Assembly: GCA_000497125.2 (NCBI GenBank)
Contig: CM035320.1
Coordinates: forward strand, 1,137,197-1,201,196
DNA from: Spironucleus salmonicida
Taxonomy: Eukaryota > Fornicata > Diplomonadida > Hexamitidae
Reading direction: 5' to 3'
DNA length: 64,000 bases
Shown here: piece by piece, positions 11,891 through 22,970 of the stretch
How positions within the stretch are numbered: position 1 is the first letter of the stretch
How the letters are laid out: the number at the start of each line of letters is the position of its first letter
The notes under the pieces: model-generated
Database searches by the model: none
Told to the model about the DNA's origin: nothing
Seen by the model: the letters and a program-made list of their open reading frames with translations, nothing else
Program-made: the position numbers and the translations under genes

Positions 11891-12961
11891 ATGTCAGACT
11901 CTGAGAGCTTTCCATAAGAATTCGACCTTCCATTAGCTTAATAGCAGACTATAGAAGGCTTCACATTTACTCCAGAGAGAATAGTCGGTAGAGGTTCATT
12001 CGGTATTGTTTATTTAATTAGGTCGCCTCAATTCTCCTAGCCACTAGCCTTGAAGCTAGTGGTCTAAGATCGACGGTATAAGAATAGAGAACACCAACTT
12101 ATGTCAAAATTAGACCATCCATACACCACAATCCTACGAAAAGGATTTTTTGTCTCTGCTGGATCAACCGATGATTTAATATTATACATTATTATGGATT
12201 ATTATCCAGAGACATTACATTCTCTGTATCGTTAATATTCAAGGTTAAAAGAACACGTTCCACTCATGATTGTTCGACTTGCTACTTACTAAACTGCTAG
12301 AGCATTGTTGTATTTACATGCCCAAAATATAGCACATCGTGATTTAAAGCCTACAAATATTTTATTTGATCCTAACACGCTTAAAGCCGCACTTTGTGAT
12401 TTTGGATCTGCAAAATAACTAGTTTTTGGGGAACCTAATGTATCGTATATTTGTTCACGTTATTATCGTGCCCCAGAATTAGTTCTGGGTGCTACTAATT
12501 ACACTACTTCAATTGATGTTTGGTCCTTTGGATGTATTTTGGCAGAAATACTTTTAGGTGCTCCATTGTTTCCTGGTGAAAGTAGCGTTGATTAATTCGT
12601 AGAAATTGTGAAATTACTTGGTTCACCAACTTCTGACGAATTTCTTGCTATGAATGGCAGCTTAAATTCTGTTCGGTTTAAAGAGGTTAAAGCTTATGGG
12701 CTAAATAAAGTTCTTAGAAGCAAAGCACATTGCGATGTCGTTGATTTATTAGAGAAAGTACTAGTGTATGATCCTGAACGAAGGTTCACTGCAAGTTAAG
12801 TTTTAGCTCATAAATTTTTTGATCCTGTCAGAGAGCTTGGTGATACGTTACCAGGAGGAGAAGAAGTACCATCAGACTTATTTAAGTTTACTGATGAAGA
12901 AAAAAGCATTTTAACTACTTAATAAGAGTTATGGGCTATTGTTGGTAAACGGTCATAGTGA
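11891..12961 (+). CDS. GSK3: glycogen synthase kinase 3
   Basis: 356 aa Ser/Thr kinase of the CMGC group. Visible motifs: glycine loop GRGSFGIVY (about residue 35), lysine in [14 protein letters not shown] (His about 149), DFGSAK (Asp about 170), activation-loop [12 protein letters not shown] with the GSK3-type tyrosine near 186, and [13 protein letters not shown] then LLGSPT. The activation loop is GSK3-specific. Active kinase is expected; GSK3 phosphorylates primed substrates in many signalling routes and flagellum-length control in other protists. Short A+T-rich gaps separate it from PLBL and the next ORF. Confidence 0.94.
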
Positions 12962-13060
12962 GTGGTTTGTATTAAAGTTTACTATTTCCCTACCTTTATT
13001 ATTACTACTGGAACAATTTAAATTTTAATATATAAATTTCTATTATAAATAAATTTTTGA

Positions 13061-13339
13061 ATGTCTAAAAATCTAAAATTATCAATTGATCTCAGCAAAA
13101 TCTTGATATCACTTAATGCTGGTGATAAACCTGATAAAAAGATTTTAACAAACGTGCATAGTGAACTATAAAGATTAATAGAAGAATCATCTTCAGATGG
13201 AGATTTTTTGGGAAATTTCTCTCAAAAACTTGACCTACCGAGATCTTCTAACATACGGCCAGATAAATTATCATCTTTAACTTTGTCTAGAGTACCTGAT
13301 TTACTTCTTTTATCTAAATCTAATATCAATCCCAAATGA
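13061..13339 (+). CDS. unknown 92-aa protein followed in frame by coding-like sequence
   Basis: Starts MSKNLKLSIDLSKILISLNA and stops at TGA (13337) after SKSNINPK. It is Ser/Leu/Lys-rich with no known domain. Directly after the TGA the same frame stays open and protein-like for 49 codons (LQYCLAIAKFHKNLLLQDK, IYKPVYVKCNF) to a second TGA at 13487. The extension has normal composition, so the first TGA may be a nonsense mutation, a readthrough site or a base error. Without it the protein would be about 142 residues. Confidence 0.6.
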
Positions 13340-13489
13340 TTACAATACTGCTTAGCTATAGCTAAATTTCATAAAAATCTTCTTCTACAAGACAAGATTG
13401 CAATTTATAAACCTGTATATGTTAAATGTAATTTTAATTAATACATTTATTTTTCCAATAAACAATAAGTTTGCATCGTAAGTGATTGA

Positions 13490-13832
13490 CAAATACTTCA
13501 TGCTATTAATATTATTCTAAGATGAACAAATTAATTATGTTACATGAATCAAGTACTTATGATAATAATTAACTATTTATAAAATTTAAAATAAGGATAA
13601 TAAATTATAATCATATATACCCATTTAGATTTTTCTTTATTATGAGAGTATATAACCTATTTTTTGAAACTAACACATTATCATAGGATATTTTAAATTA
13701 TTATAAAAATTAGTGATTTTATGGCATCCTAATCCAGAAATTGATATTTCAAACGATTGAAACTATCTATACACGAACTATACCAATATAAAAGTAAAAA
13801 TATACTTCATTATCACTAAATATTAAACACAT
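13490..13832. other. A+T-rich intergenic region
   Basis: Between two convergent genes. I see no open frame with protein-like composition, no repeat and no structured RNA signal. Confidence 0.5.
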
Positions 13833-14195
13833 TCATACTTGCTTCGCAATTATAAGCAGAATCATGATAGAAATAGCTACAATGAATCCAAATACAGATG
13901 AAAGAAAACTTCTAATATATCGTTTTTCTGTTAATACTGTCCCAATGAAATAAGCTAATGTAATGTATTATAACATAGACTTTTCACTGAAATAATATTA
14001 ATTAATTATTGTCATTGTTAAATATGATGTAGTAAAAGAAAATAGATGCTTTTAATTTATCTTCAGCATAATTAAAAATAATGATGATAATATAAAGTGA
14101 ATAGATTCTATATAGTATAATCTTAGGTTTAATCGAAAAGATAATAGTAGTCTATATCCAACTATTGCTAAAGGTGATAATTTAAATAAGTTCAT
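13833..14195 (-). CDS. small multi-pass membrane protein, 120 aa
   Basis: Begins MNLFKLSPLAIVGYRLLLSF and ends IMILLIIAKQV before TGA at 13833-13835. Three to four hydrophobic segments: around residues 8-20, 30-48, 75-90 and 98-118. The last one (FGFIVAISIMILLIIA) is a clear transmembrane helix close to the C-terminus. No family recognised. It is A+T-rich like hydrophobic genes in such genomes, so the risk of a chance ORF is moderate, but Gly, Ser and charged residues sit between the segments as in real membrane proteins. Confidence 0.55.
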
Positions 14196-14719
14196 TTTTA
14201 TAAATTAGTATGGTATAAATAATAATAATTACTAAATATATTATAATCTAAATGTAACAATATTAATAATAGTAGCAATTTATTCAATTACTTTATAATT
14301 AAAAGCTTGGAAATCGTCTTGAATCATACTATATACTTTAGTGTTACTAGTTTTTCTCAGACATAATCATAGCATATGTATTAACAAAATATAATATTTA
14401 AATATTTTTAAGTTCATAATTTTATTATTTTGTTTATAAATTTTATTAATATATCATTAACATTATAAATTTTATGCTGTTATTTAAATTCAGTAACTAA
14501 CATCAACACAAATATCATTTTATAACTATATAATAATAAAAATGGATAAGATGATTGCTCAATTACTTATCATTATATAGTTTATGATTTATTTTTTAAG
14601 TGTTTGTGAATTTAGTTAATATAATACTTTCCAAGTAATAGTATTATAAGTGACAATATAATTTTACTTAGTTATTTAAATACAAAATAGTATATATTAC
14701 ATAAACTAATATTCTTAAA
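14196..14719. other. A+T-rich intergenic region
   Basis: Separates divergent starts of the small membrane protein and the amino-acid transporter. No convincing ORF, RNA gene or repeat; promoters for both genes must lie here but no conserved element could be picked out. Confidence 0.5.
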
Positions 14720-16330
14720 ATGTCTACCAGCGATGAACCATCAAAATCGTTCAAAGCTAAGTAGTCCACATCAACATCATTCACCTTATTATCTTAAATG
14801 ATGTGGGCTTCCTTATTATCGCTACCCTCACTTGTCTAAAAGTTAGGTTTACCCGCAGTTAGTGTGTTGTATATACTTTCTATAATTTTCATTTTATGGA
14901 TATATGATTCATTCGTCGAAGCTGCCTATTATACGTAAACAAGATCTTATAGGCAAATGATTCTTAAAATACTAGGGAAAAAAGCATCGATTGTTCTTGA
15001 TGTATCTATTATAGTGAACTACTATGGTGTTACTACTGCCTATATGGTTATCGCTTCGTAGAACTATATTTCATTTTTAAAATAAGTAGCAGATTTTGAC
15101 GCCAACCCGTATATAACAAAGGTTGTCATAGCTTGCATTATTTTTTGCCTGTGCTTGCTCAGGAATTTGAAGCAACTAGGAAAAATAGCGTCAATAGCGT
15201 CATTGACTATTTTTAGCTTTTCTTTCACTATAATTGCATATTTTTTCATTGGTCTTAAAGGTAAGCAGCTGTGTCCTGCTGCATCGTCGTATGGTATTGT
15301 TATTTCACCAAAGGTTGGTGGATTAATGACATTTGTTAACTTTTTAGCTTATATACCCGCTACTTAAGGTGCATTTACTGCTCATAACATGATTCCTACA
15401 ATGCTATCTGAAATGGAAGGTCCCAATATTATTAAGAAAAAAGTTTTAAAGATAGCATTACTAATTGCGTGTATGTCAGCTTTCTGTTTGTACATGTTAT
15501 CTGGTATTATGGGTGCTACGATATTTGGGTCAGCAATTGCTGATAACGTCCTTGTTTCCTTTTAGCCTTGTAAATTCGTCTGGATTTATATTATGTAATT
15601 TTGCTATGGACTAGTTGTTATTATAGTGTATCCTTTGATCATTTATCCAATTAAAGTTTCATTTGTTAGCTACTTACCTTAATTTAAAGAATGGAAGGTC
15701 CACTTAACAGTTTCTGTTGTTGTAGTGGTAGCAACAATGGCGTTAGCAATGGTATTAGAATCAATATTATCAATCTTTGGGTTTTTCTCATCTGTAGCAG
15801 GGTTTTTTATGTTCTTCTACTTCCCAATAAGAATTTACCAGGTTCTGCCTAGATTAAAAGTCAATCATGTAGAAGATTAAAAAACGGCAGATTCTGTTGC
15901 TGTTGTTATAGTTGCAATGGCCCTACCAGGAGATATTGGTGAAAATATTACTAGAATTAGAGCTTTAAGTGATAAATTCAAGATAAATAATGATGATGGG
16001 TTCGACTAAGGTATTCCTATACTATCAAGAAAAAGTTTTGAAAAAAGTTTTAATGTTGAAAAAGATAACACCTATGAAATTAATAAAAATGATACTGGTT
16101 TAATGCAAGAAATTGCAGGTGAAGAATTAACAAGTTCTAGGTAATGTGATGCTGAATAGTTAGGCATCTGTCGTAATTCTGTGGCTGAAAAGTAATCGGT
16201 AGCAGTCAATTAAAGAGAAGTGAAAAAGAGAGCAGTTATTGGTTGGATTTTAATAGGTTTTAGCATAATTTGTTGTGTTGTTGGTGCAGTTATCAACTTT
16301 ATGGATATCTTAAACACATTCATGCCATGA
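14720..16330 (+). CDS. amino-acid transporter, AAAP (SLC36/38-like) family
   Basis: 536 aa with about ten or eleven membrane segments. The N-terminus is a polar Ser/Lys leader; segments follow from about residue 30. PATQGAFTAHNMIPTMLSEM resembles the AAAP TM6 region (QFAFxxHxxxPxxYxEL), and TM7-TM8 and YGLVVIIVYPLIIYPIK follow. A hydrophilic loop of about 120 residues (REVKKRAVIG at its end) precedes the last helix, WILIGFSIICCVVGAVINF. The family moves amino acids with H+ or Na+. A second member occurs at 49055. Diplomonads depend on imported amino acids, so both are plausible nutrient importers; substrate unknown. Confidence 0.82.
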
Positions 16331-16513
16331 ACTAATTTCTTTAGGTTTATTATATAATTTTAATCTATATAATAATCATATTATTCTATTGTAATACAAT
16401 TTTTCTATTTAATATAAGAGAATTTAAATATTAAATAAGTTTTCCTATGTTACTTAATCTAAGATAAATGTTAATTATACGAAATCCTGAATAATTTAAT
16501 CAATTCAATTGAT

Positions 16514-17053
16514 TCAAATTATTATTTTAGATCTTTATTCTATTATTTTATATTTGGCTGCAATTATTGGAATTAAACTAGACTATATGAAAATATAGGT
16601 ATTAGGTTGGATAAGTTATTATAATTAAAGATAAATCAAGATAATGCAAATTATCTTGTAACTAAAGCTTTTTTGGATGTATAGTAGTATCAATTTTTCT
16701 ACTTTGATTATTAGCAATAAAAACTATGGAAAATTATGGAAAACTAATTTTTTAATAACTAAGCATATAATATGCTTCCAATACATTAATAATTCAGATA
16801 TAACTATATAAAAAGATAACTTTACTTAGTATTGTTTCATAGTTTGATTTACACTTTCTACAAAAGTATTACTACAACTTCGATCTCTACAGAAAACTCC
16901 ATATGCGTTATTACTAAAATAATTTTTATACTGATTTAAAAACCTACAAAGTAGATATACTTTTTATATCCAATTTGCTAGAGATTATATTTATCCCACT
17001 TCACTAAATGCAAATTTACACAAATCAGGCACCCGCGTAAGAGCTTTTAACAT
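16514..17053 (-). pseudogene. transposase-like remnant overlapping the UAP1 start
   Basis: Open frame of 179 codons from ATG 17053 to TGA 16514-16516. Its middle reads LLCRFLNQYKNYFSNNAYGV then FCRDRSCSNTFVESVNQTMK and IVISELLMYWKH. A degenerate Cx4C pair followed by a hydrophobic stretch ending in W resembles the N-terminal zinc part of eukaryotic ISXO2-like DDE transposases. No DDE core is seen and the C-terminal third degenerates to A+T-rich noise. It overlaps the first codons of UAP1 on the other strand, where the match may be coincidental. It could be an unrelated ORF. Confidence 0.35.
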
Positions 17054-18156
17054 AAATAGCGCAAGTTGATACTACGCCTATTAAAAATCTTACATAATTG
17101 CTCACTGCACACTACCAAAAAATTATTCCAGAGCAAATTTCAGAGAAATTTATTATCAACGAAAAATCAAAATCTGAATAGTACACCCTACTCGGAACTG
17201 AGATTATTAAACAGGGAAAAGTGGCCCTGCTCATAATGGCAGGAGGTGCAGCAACGCGCCTCGGTGCGAGCTGCCCAAAAGGAGCATTCCCGCTCAACAA
17301 CTCCTGCCTCTTCGAAATCATCATCAAAAACGCAATCCGCATCGGATCGCCTGACATCATCATCCTGCTGAGCCGCGCAACCGCCGACACCGAGAAATTT
17401 TTCAAACAGAACGACTTCTTCAAATACAACCAAAATAAGCTCACATTCGTCTACCAGGCAGAGTACCCCGTGGTAACCCCAACAGGCGAAATCCTCGCGC
17501 TAGAGCACCAGATCCTGCAGTCGCCGAACGGAAACGCTGGCTTCCTCCCGGCGCTCGCTGCCGTAAATCTGCGCAACTACGAGTTCCTGCACGTTATCGG
17601 CGTTGACAACCCATTCGTGAAGCCCCTTGAGGCCGAGATGCTCGGATTTGCGATCTAGCGTGATTTGGACGTCGTTAATCGCGTGATAAGGCCGAAAAGG
17701 AACGAAAAAGTTGGCATTTGCGGTTTCAAGCGGAATGACTGCAGGTGGCAGTCGCAGATCGTCGATTTGAGTCAAGTTTTGCCCGAAATCGCGCCCACGG
17801 TTTTCGAGTACTCGGAGGTCAACTTCGACGAAATCGACCTCGCAAACAGCTTCGGGAGCATCGCAAATCACCTATTTTCGACGCGCATCCTGCTCAAAAT
17901 TCAGGAAATTCAGCAGGTCGGAATGGCGGTTCCCTTCCATTTGGCCATCAAAAAAGTTTCGTTTTTCGACTTTTAGGAGCGGAAAATTGTCGTTCCAGAG
18001 CGAGAAAATGCTGTCAAATTTGAGCACTTCATTTTTGACTACTTCCACTTCTGCGAAGTTGCGAAATTTGGCGTTTTTGAATGCTCCAGAGACGAATTTC
18101 AGCCTTTGAAGGAAGTTGGGGATATTGAAGGAATTTTGGAGAGATTGATGGAGTGA
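17008..18156 (+). CDS. UAP1: UDP-N-acetylhexosamine pyrophosphorylase
   Basis: 382 aa. The nucleotide-binding signature LLIMAGGAATRLGASCPKG (about residues 73-91) is the UAP/UGP block; VYQAEYPVVTP, GFLPALAAVNLRNYEFLHV and GVDNPFVKP continue the fold. It makes UDP-GlcNAc from UTP and GlcNAc-1-P, needed for glycoconjugates and, in cyst-forming diplomonads, for cyst-wall sugars. It is shorter than typical UAPs (about 450-500 aa), mostly by a reduced C-terminal part. Nearly the entire gene is G+C-rich with G/C-ending codons, unlike its neighbours. TAA/TAG glutamines occur in the N-terminal part and TAG later. Confidence 0.9.
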
Positions 18157-18482
18157 AAAATGGTATGTTATGTATAATAATAAGTTATATTTGGGAAGTG
18201 GGGAGTGGAAAATGGAAGGGCTTCAGGGGGATCTGAGAGTTGCTATAATTACGAAATAAGGCGTTCAGTGAGAGAATGTGGTAGTGTTAGGAAATGTGTG
18301 CACTTATCTGGTTTAAAGATGACAATTTTCAAAGTCATTTGAAGTGCAATAATTTGAGTAAAAATATATATTCTATTTTATCATATATAGTTTGAAATGT
18401 AATCGCTACATATACAAAACTATATTCTGTATACTAATTATAATCTTATATAATATAATTTTATATAGCTCCATTCCTTGAA
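18157..18482. other. intergenic region with G-rich first half
   Basis: The first 130 bases carry runs of G on the + strand without an open frame of useful size; the rest is A+T-rich. No RNA gene recognised. Confidence 0.45.
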
Positions 18483-19292
18483 ATGACAGACCCATAGAAA
18501 AAGAAAATTAGCCCCTACAAGCCTGAACCATAACATGCATCATTATACAAAAGGTTAGATAAGGCGTTTGGAATGGCTTCTGGCGATTATGGTTTACTGA
18601 AAGAAGGTGATAGGATTCTTGTCGCAATGTCTGGAGGAAAAGACTCATATACGCTGTTTCATCTCCTTAAATCTTTTTAGCAAAGAGTTCCATTTAAATA
18701 TGATGTTTTCCCTGTTACTGTTAATACAGGATTTGGTGAATTTCGGGCGAACGTAGAAAAAATTAAAGAGCACCTGAAGACAGTGTATGATTCAGATCTA
18801 CACATAATTGAAGAAGATTTCCCATCAATTATAGATAATCACTTGACTCCTGGAACACGAACATGTTCTTTCTGCGCGCGTCTTCGTCGTGGCTCCCTAT
18901 CGACATACTGCAAATCTCAAAATATAAACAAAATAGCATTAGGGCATCATGCAGATGATGTTATTGAGTCAATGTTGATGTCTTAGCTTTAGAATGGTCG
19001 ATTATGGACTTAAGCTCCTATTTATGAAAACACATCTAATATTAGTATTATTCGTCCTTTAATGAATATTTACGAAGCTCAGATAGTAGAATTTGCGAAA
19101 ATACGCTAATTTCCGATAATAAAATGTAACTGTCCATCCGAAGGTGATCCTTCTCATTTTCGCGCTGTAGCGAAGCGTCTAGTCTAAACTTTAACAGAAC
19201 AAGTACCATCCGCTCGACAAAATCTTTTAGCAACATCTAAGTAAGTCATTAAAACAATGAGAATTGATAATACTAAAGATGATGAATTGTGA
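18483..19292 (+). CDS. TtcA-like tRNA 2-thiocytidine synthase
   Basis: 269 aa PP-loop ATPase. SGGKDSYTLFHLL is the PP-loop near residue 50; TCSFCARLRRG supplies the CxxC pair plus RRG typical of TtcA, KIALGHHADDVIES the second ATP motif, IIRPLMNIYE and FPIIKCNCPSEGD the third cysteine region. TtcA thiolates cytidine 32 of tRNA using a [4Fe-4S] cluster. Eukaryotes generally use CTU1/Ncs6 for uridine 34; the motifs here are closer to the prokaryotic TtcA subgroup, so lateral origin is possible. The stop is 10 bp from the stop of the convergent nuclease gene. Confidence 0.88.
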
Positions 19293-19302
19293 TAGCTTTA
19301 TT

Positions 19303-19899
19303 TCACCCAAAAACAAACTATATATATGATTTAATGATACTTTCAGTTAGTTTTGATTTAAACTTCAAAATATAATATATATCCTCCTTTGATATTTTTG
19401 GAAAATCATTAAAATGCTTTAATATTTCTTAGCTTGCGCTTCCATATAAATTTTAAATCATTTTTTAATAAAAGGTTAAAAATTTCCCTTCGTTTTATAC
19501 ACCTCTTAAATTAGAACTTTCACCACAAAAGTTATATAGTTTAATATAAAACTTAACAGTTTCTTATTCATTTTTTGTAAGTACTAATTTAATATTTAAA
19601 GAATAACAGACTTAAAATGCGTTATGAAAATCAGCCTTTTCAAACTTTCCTTCAATTAAAAGATAACTATAATGTACATTTTTTATTTATTTTAATTGGT
19701 GTAAAAGACGCCCACTTTATATAGAAGAAGCAAGATCTGAACCTGTTTTTCTCTCAACGGTAGCGACTATTTTATCATTTTTCAGTACTGCAAAATCTCC
19801 AAAATGTAGAGTTTTTATAGAAATAATAGAGAGTAAATCTTTAGGGAAAAGTAAAATGTAAAACTACTCACCACGTGGATCAAGTTGTAAAGAAAGCAT
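19303..19899 (-). CDS. minimal ERCC4/MUS81-type nuclease
   Basis: 198 aa. The N-terminus opens straight into the ERCC4 nuclease fold: LQLDPRGE stands at the DxRE position, HFGDFAVL and ATVERKTGSDLASSIQSGRL form the catalytic GDXnERKX3D motif with all acidic residues and Arg-Lys present. KNVHYSYLLIEGKF is the following core strand. MUS81/XPF-family enzymes cut branched DNA as heterodimers. No helicase-like part and no clear helix-hairpin-helix pair is seen, so it is much smaller than MUS81 or XPF. It may be the catalytic partner of a larger EME1-like protein encoded elsewhere. Confidence 0.82.
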
Positions 19900-20267
19900 T
19901 TTAGTTAAAAATATTATAGGTTTATATACATTATAAATATAGAATATATATAAATTAGAATTATATGAAAATATCATATAATTTACAATAAATTATTAAT
20001 CACTTGGGTAACATCTCATCCTGAATTCCACTAAAGAGGTTTTAATAGGTTTAAAATAGAATTTTTTCTTAAATCAGCATATTTAAAGTATTAGTAAGAT
20101 TTTGTAAGTATCTTTGTTTACATTATTTAGAGATTTTATATCTCTAAATTTTAATCTTAGCTCTATATACATTAGTGGTTTATAAATATTGTATATTACA
20201 GCAAGAGTACAAATTTTCAGCCAAATTCATTGTATAAACTTAAATAATATTTTATGTTATCGCTTCA
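19900..20267. other. A+T-rich intergenic region
   Basis: Lies between two genes on the minus strand. Short competing open frames of 25-35 codons exist on the minus strand near 20010-20110, but none is convincing. Confidence 0.45.
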
Positions 20268-21665
20268 TCAAATATCACTCTTAGCAACCAATCCCTGCAA
20301 ATCAACTTATTCATATTTTCTCGTCAAAAGTTTCTCTTCGTCTCCTGCTCGGATGATTTTCCATAAGTTTTCTTAAATAAATTCTTTCATTTCAAGAATT
20401 CTCAAACATTTTTAGTTGTCATTATATTTGTGCTAAAGATAATTCCTTAAGTTTTATTACTAAAATTATTCAATTTCTCGTAATATTTTTAATTCAACGG
20501 CAAAACTTAATTTACCATTACCCATTGTACCAACTATATTTATTAATGGGCTTCCAACAACAAGTAAAAATTTAAAATTTGGAATAAATTATAATTTTTC
20601 ACATCCTCTACAAACAACAAACGTAAGATTTTAGAGAACATATAAAACTTGCAAATCAACCAAATTTATACAGTAACTAAATTGAGCTGATTTCAACTCT
20701 TTACAACCAACAATAGAATTCAAATTTTAGAACTCACACCTTGAAATTAGGAGGTTTTGTAAGTTTTTCAATAATGAGAAGTCAAAATTCTATAGCTTTA
20801 GATTTGAAAGATTTAATGATATAATATTCTAAGTTAAAATTGTATTTTAAAATGTTATAGAATGAAATTTATACTTAAAAAAGAATGGAATAGTAAGATT
20901 TGGAATAATTTCGTCATCAAATAGAATCTGCTCCTCGAAATGAGCTGCATTGACTACTTCTAGTTGTTTTTCAAAGAAATTAAAATGAACACCAGAAACT
21001 TAATATAATAATTATTTCGTAAATTTAGTTAATAACACTTAACTATCAATTTTATGATCTGTTGATGGTTTTTTCAGTCTTTTAATCTCAAGCCAGTCAT
21101 CCTTAAGATCCTCTTTGATAAAATCTGAAATTTTATAACCCTTAGCAAGTTTTGTCATCCTTTATTGAAATACCAAATTTTTAACATTAATATTGTAAGA
21201 AATAAGTACCTTTGAACTAAAAATTGGAAGAAATCTAGTATCAATTAGGTTATCAAAAGCCACAAATTTAAGTGATCTCAGAAGCTAAAGTGGACGTAAA
21301 TCGGGAAGATTTGATATAGAAGAGAAAGAAAGGGTTTCTAAATTTTAAAGGAATAAAATATCTGTAAAATATAGAAGAGTTGATTCATATAAATAAAGCT
21401 AACGAAGATTTGGAAGAGTTTTCAAGCTAACCTATACCCGACCTGCTGCTAATGATTGAATGCTATCTAAAATTTGTTTTGGTAGTTTTTAGAAATCTGC
21501 TTCTGTTGTAGTATACGAAAACTATTTCGGAATAAACTAATCTAGATCAGTATTAAATGAATAATATATTGCTGAATTTTCCCATTCATCTACACGTCCT
21601 TCATTCTCTTAAATGATAAGCTCTGGAGATATAATTAAATGTGGAAATGGGCACTCGAGTGACAT
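20268..21665 (-). CDS. leucine-rich repeat protein
   Basis: 465 aa. Irregular leucine-rich repeats of about 20-24 residues: LKTLPNLRQLYLYESTLLYF, FLQNLETLSFSSISNLPDLR, LNLSNLKLQNFDFSLLKNLQ and similar. A charged linker (GYKISDFIKEDLKDDWLEIK) divides the repeats into two groups. No signal peptide or membrane anchor, so it is probably cytoplasmic. Such LRR proteins are numerous in diplomonads and usually mediate protein contacts; the partner is unknown. The C-terminus is charged and helical (LRILEMKEFIQENLWKIIRA). Confidence 0.82.
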
Positions 21666-21940
21666 TAAAAAGAGAGTGTATATTTTTTAATAAATGGTAT
21701 ATAATAAAATGTTTATGAAGTTTTAATGATAACTATAAATAAATATAATTATAGCTTTAACTTTCTTAGATTATTGTATTATGATATTTAAATCACTAGT
21801 GTTAGATAATTAACATATTTTGCTAGTGAATCTGCATTTTGTCTCATTATAATTTAGTGTGACAGAGTTTAAAGTTTTTATTTCCAACTTTAAATTTAAG
21901 TACTATTATAAATTAACTGATAAATATTATTATATAACTA
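21666..21940. other. A+T-rich intergenic region
   Basis: Upstream of the LRR gene start. Nothing recognisable beyond A+T-rich sequence. Confidence 0.45.
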
Positions 21941-22249
21941 ATGGAACAGTACAAAATGCTAAATGTTGATGCTATTTTAATAGTGATAAAAGAAATATTA
22001 TTCAGAACCCTTTAAACTATAGATATTTACATATCTCTATCTGGTTGTATATTAGAATATTTCAATTTTTAAAACTACAATATACCTAAAAAACTATAAT
22101 ATCAGAAGAATATTCAGACTTCTGAATCTAAAAGTTACAAATATTAATTATATCCTATAAATATTTTTAGTCTAGTAAAAATAGAATTAAACATATTTAT
22201 TGCGCAAAAATTACTTAATTGTATAATATTATATATTTATTGTTACTGA
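21941..22249 (+). CDS. doubtful 102-aa ORF
   Basis: Frame from MEQYKMLNVDAILIVIKEIL to TGA at 22247. It is A+T-rich, heavy in Ile, Leu, Tyr and Asn, and has no known motif. A chance ORF is likely; it is listed because it is the longest open frame in a 600-bp gap. Confidence 0.25.
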
Positions 22250-22271
22250 ACTGTAAATCTAAATTATTAAA

Positions 22272-22862
22272 ATGTATGAATCTCATATACAGCCTTCTAC
22301 AAGTGAATTTATGTCTTAGTCATAAATCACAGCTATGGTACCGTAAGTTAATAACTAACAAGGCCCTATACTTACAAAATGTTATGATTTCCCTAATCCT
22401 ACTTATAGAACTGTAGTGCCAATCTCTATCTTGTAGGGTGCAACTGAGACAATTACGGTAACATTTTTATCTCATAATGCGAATAGTTGTATTGCTAGTG
22501 TTTCTGGTGACTATATGATCTCGGCTTGCTAGTAAAGTCCATTTTTAAAATAGTTAGATGTTGAAGCTTATGGTGTCGATGTAATTCTTACAGGACTATA
22601 CCCTGGATTTGGAAAGGCAAAGATAAACATAACTGGATGCTTACCTATGGTTACTATTTATATTGAAGCAAATATTATACAAAATCCTCCTCATGTACTG
22701 CCAGTTGCAACATCGCTTCGTAGTTCATAAAACTTTTAAACTTCACAAATGACTTCTTCAATGAGAAGTTCAGAAATTGATCCTTTAACTGGAAGTTAAA
22801 GAATGGATGGTTCCGGAAGTTGGAGGGAAAGTAAATTTCTTAAAGATTCAGGTAGATGGTGA
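22272..22862 (+). CDS. unknown 196-aa protein with beta-rich core
   Basis: Begins MYESHIQPSTSEFMSQSQIT. The core (about residues 65-145) looks like a beta sandwich: VPISILQGATETITVTFLSH, SCIASVSGDYMISA, VDVILTGLYPGFGKAKINIT, VTIYIEAN. This spacing resembles an Ig-like fold, possibly of the MSP/ASH type, but no diagnostic motif is present. The C-terminal 45 residues are Ser/Arg-rich and likely disordered (SSMRSSEIDPLTGSQRMDGS). No membrane segment. It is convergent with the next gene. Confidence 0.65.
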
Positions 22863-22970
22863 CTTGTGTAAATTATTTTATTTTGAGTATTGGAATAATA
22901 TTAATATTAAGAATATGATGATATAAAATTTATAATAAAGTCACTTTATTTCTTTTATTAATGTATAACA

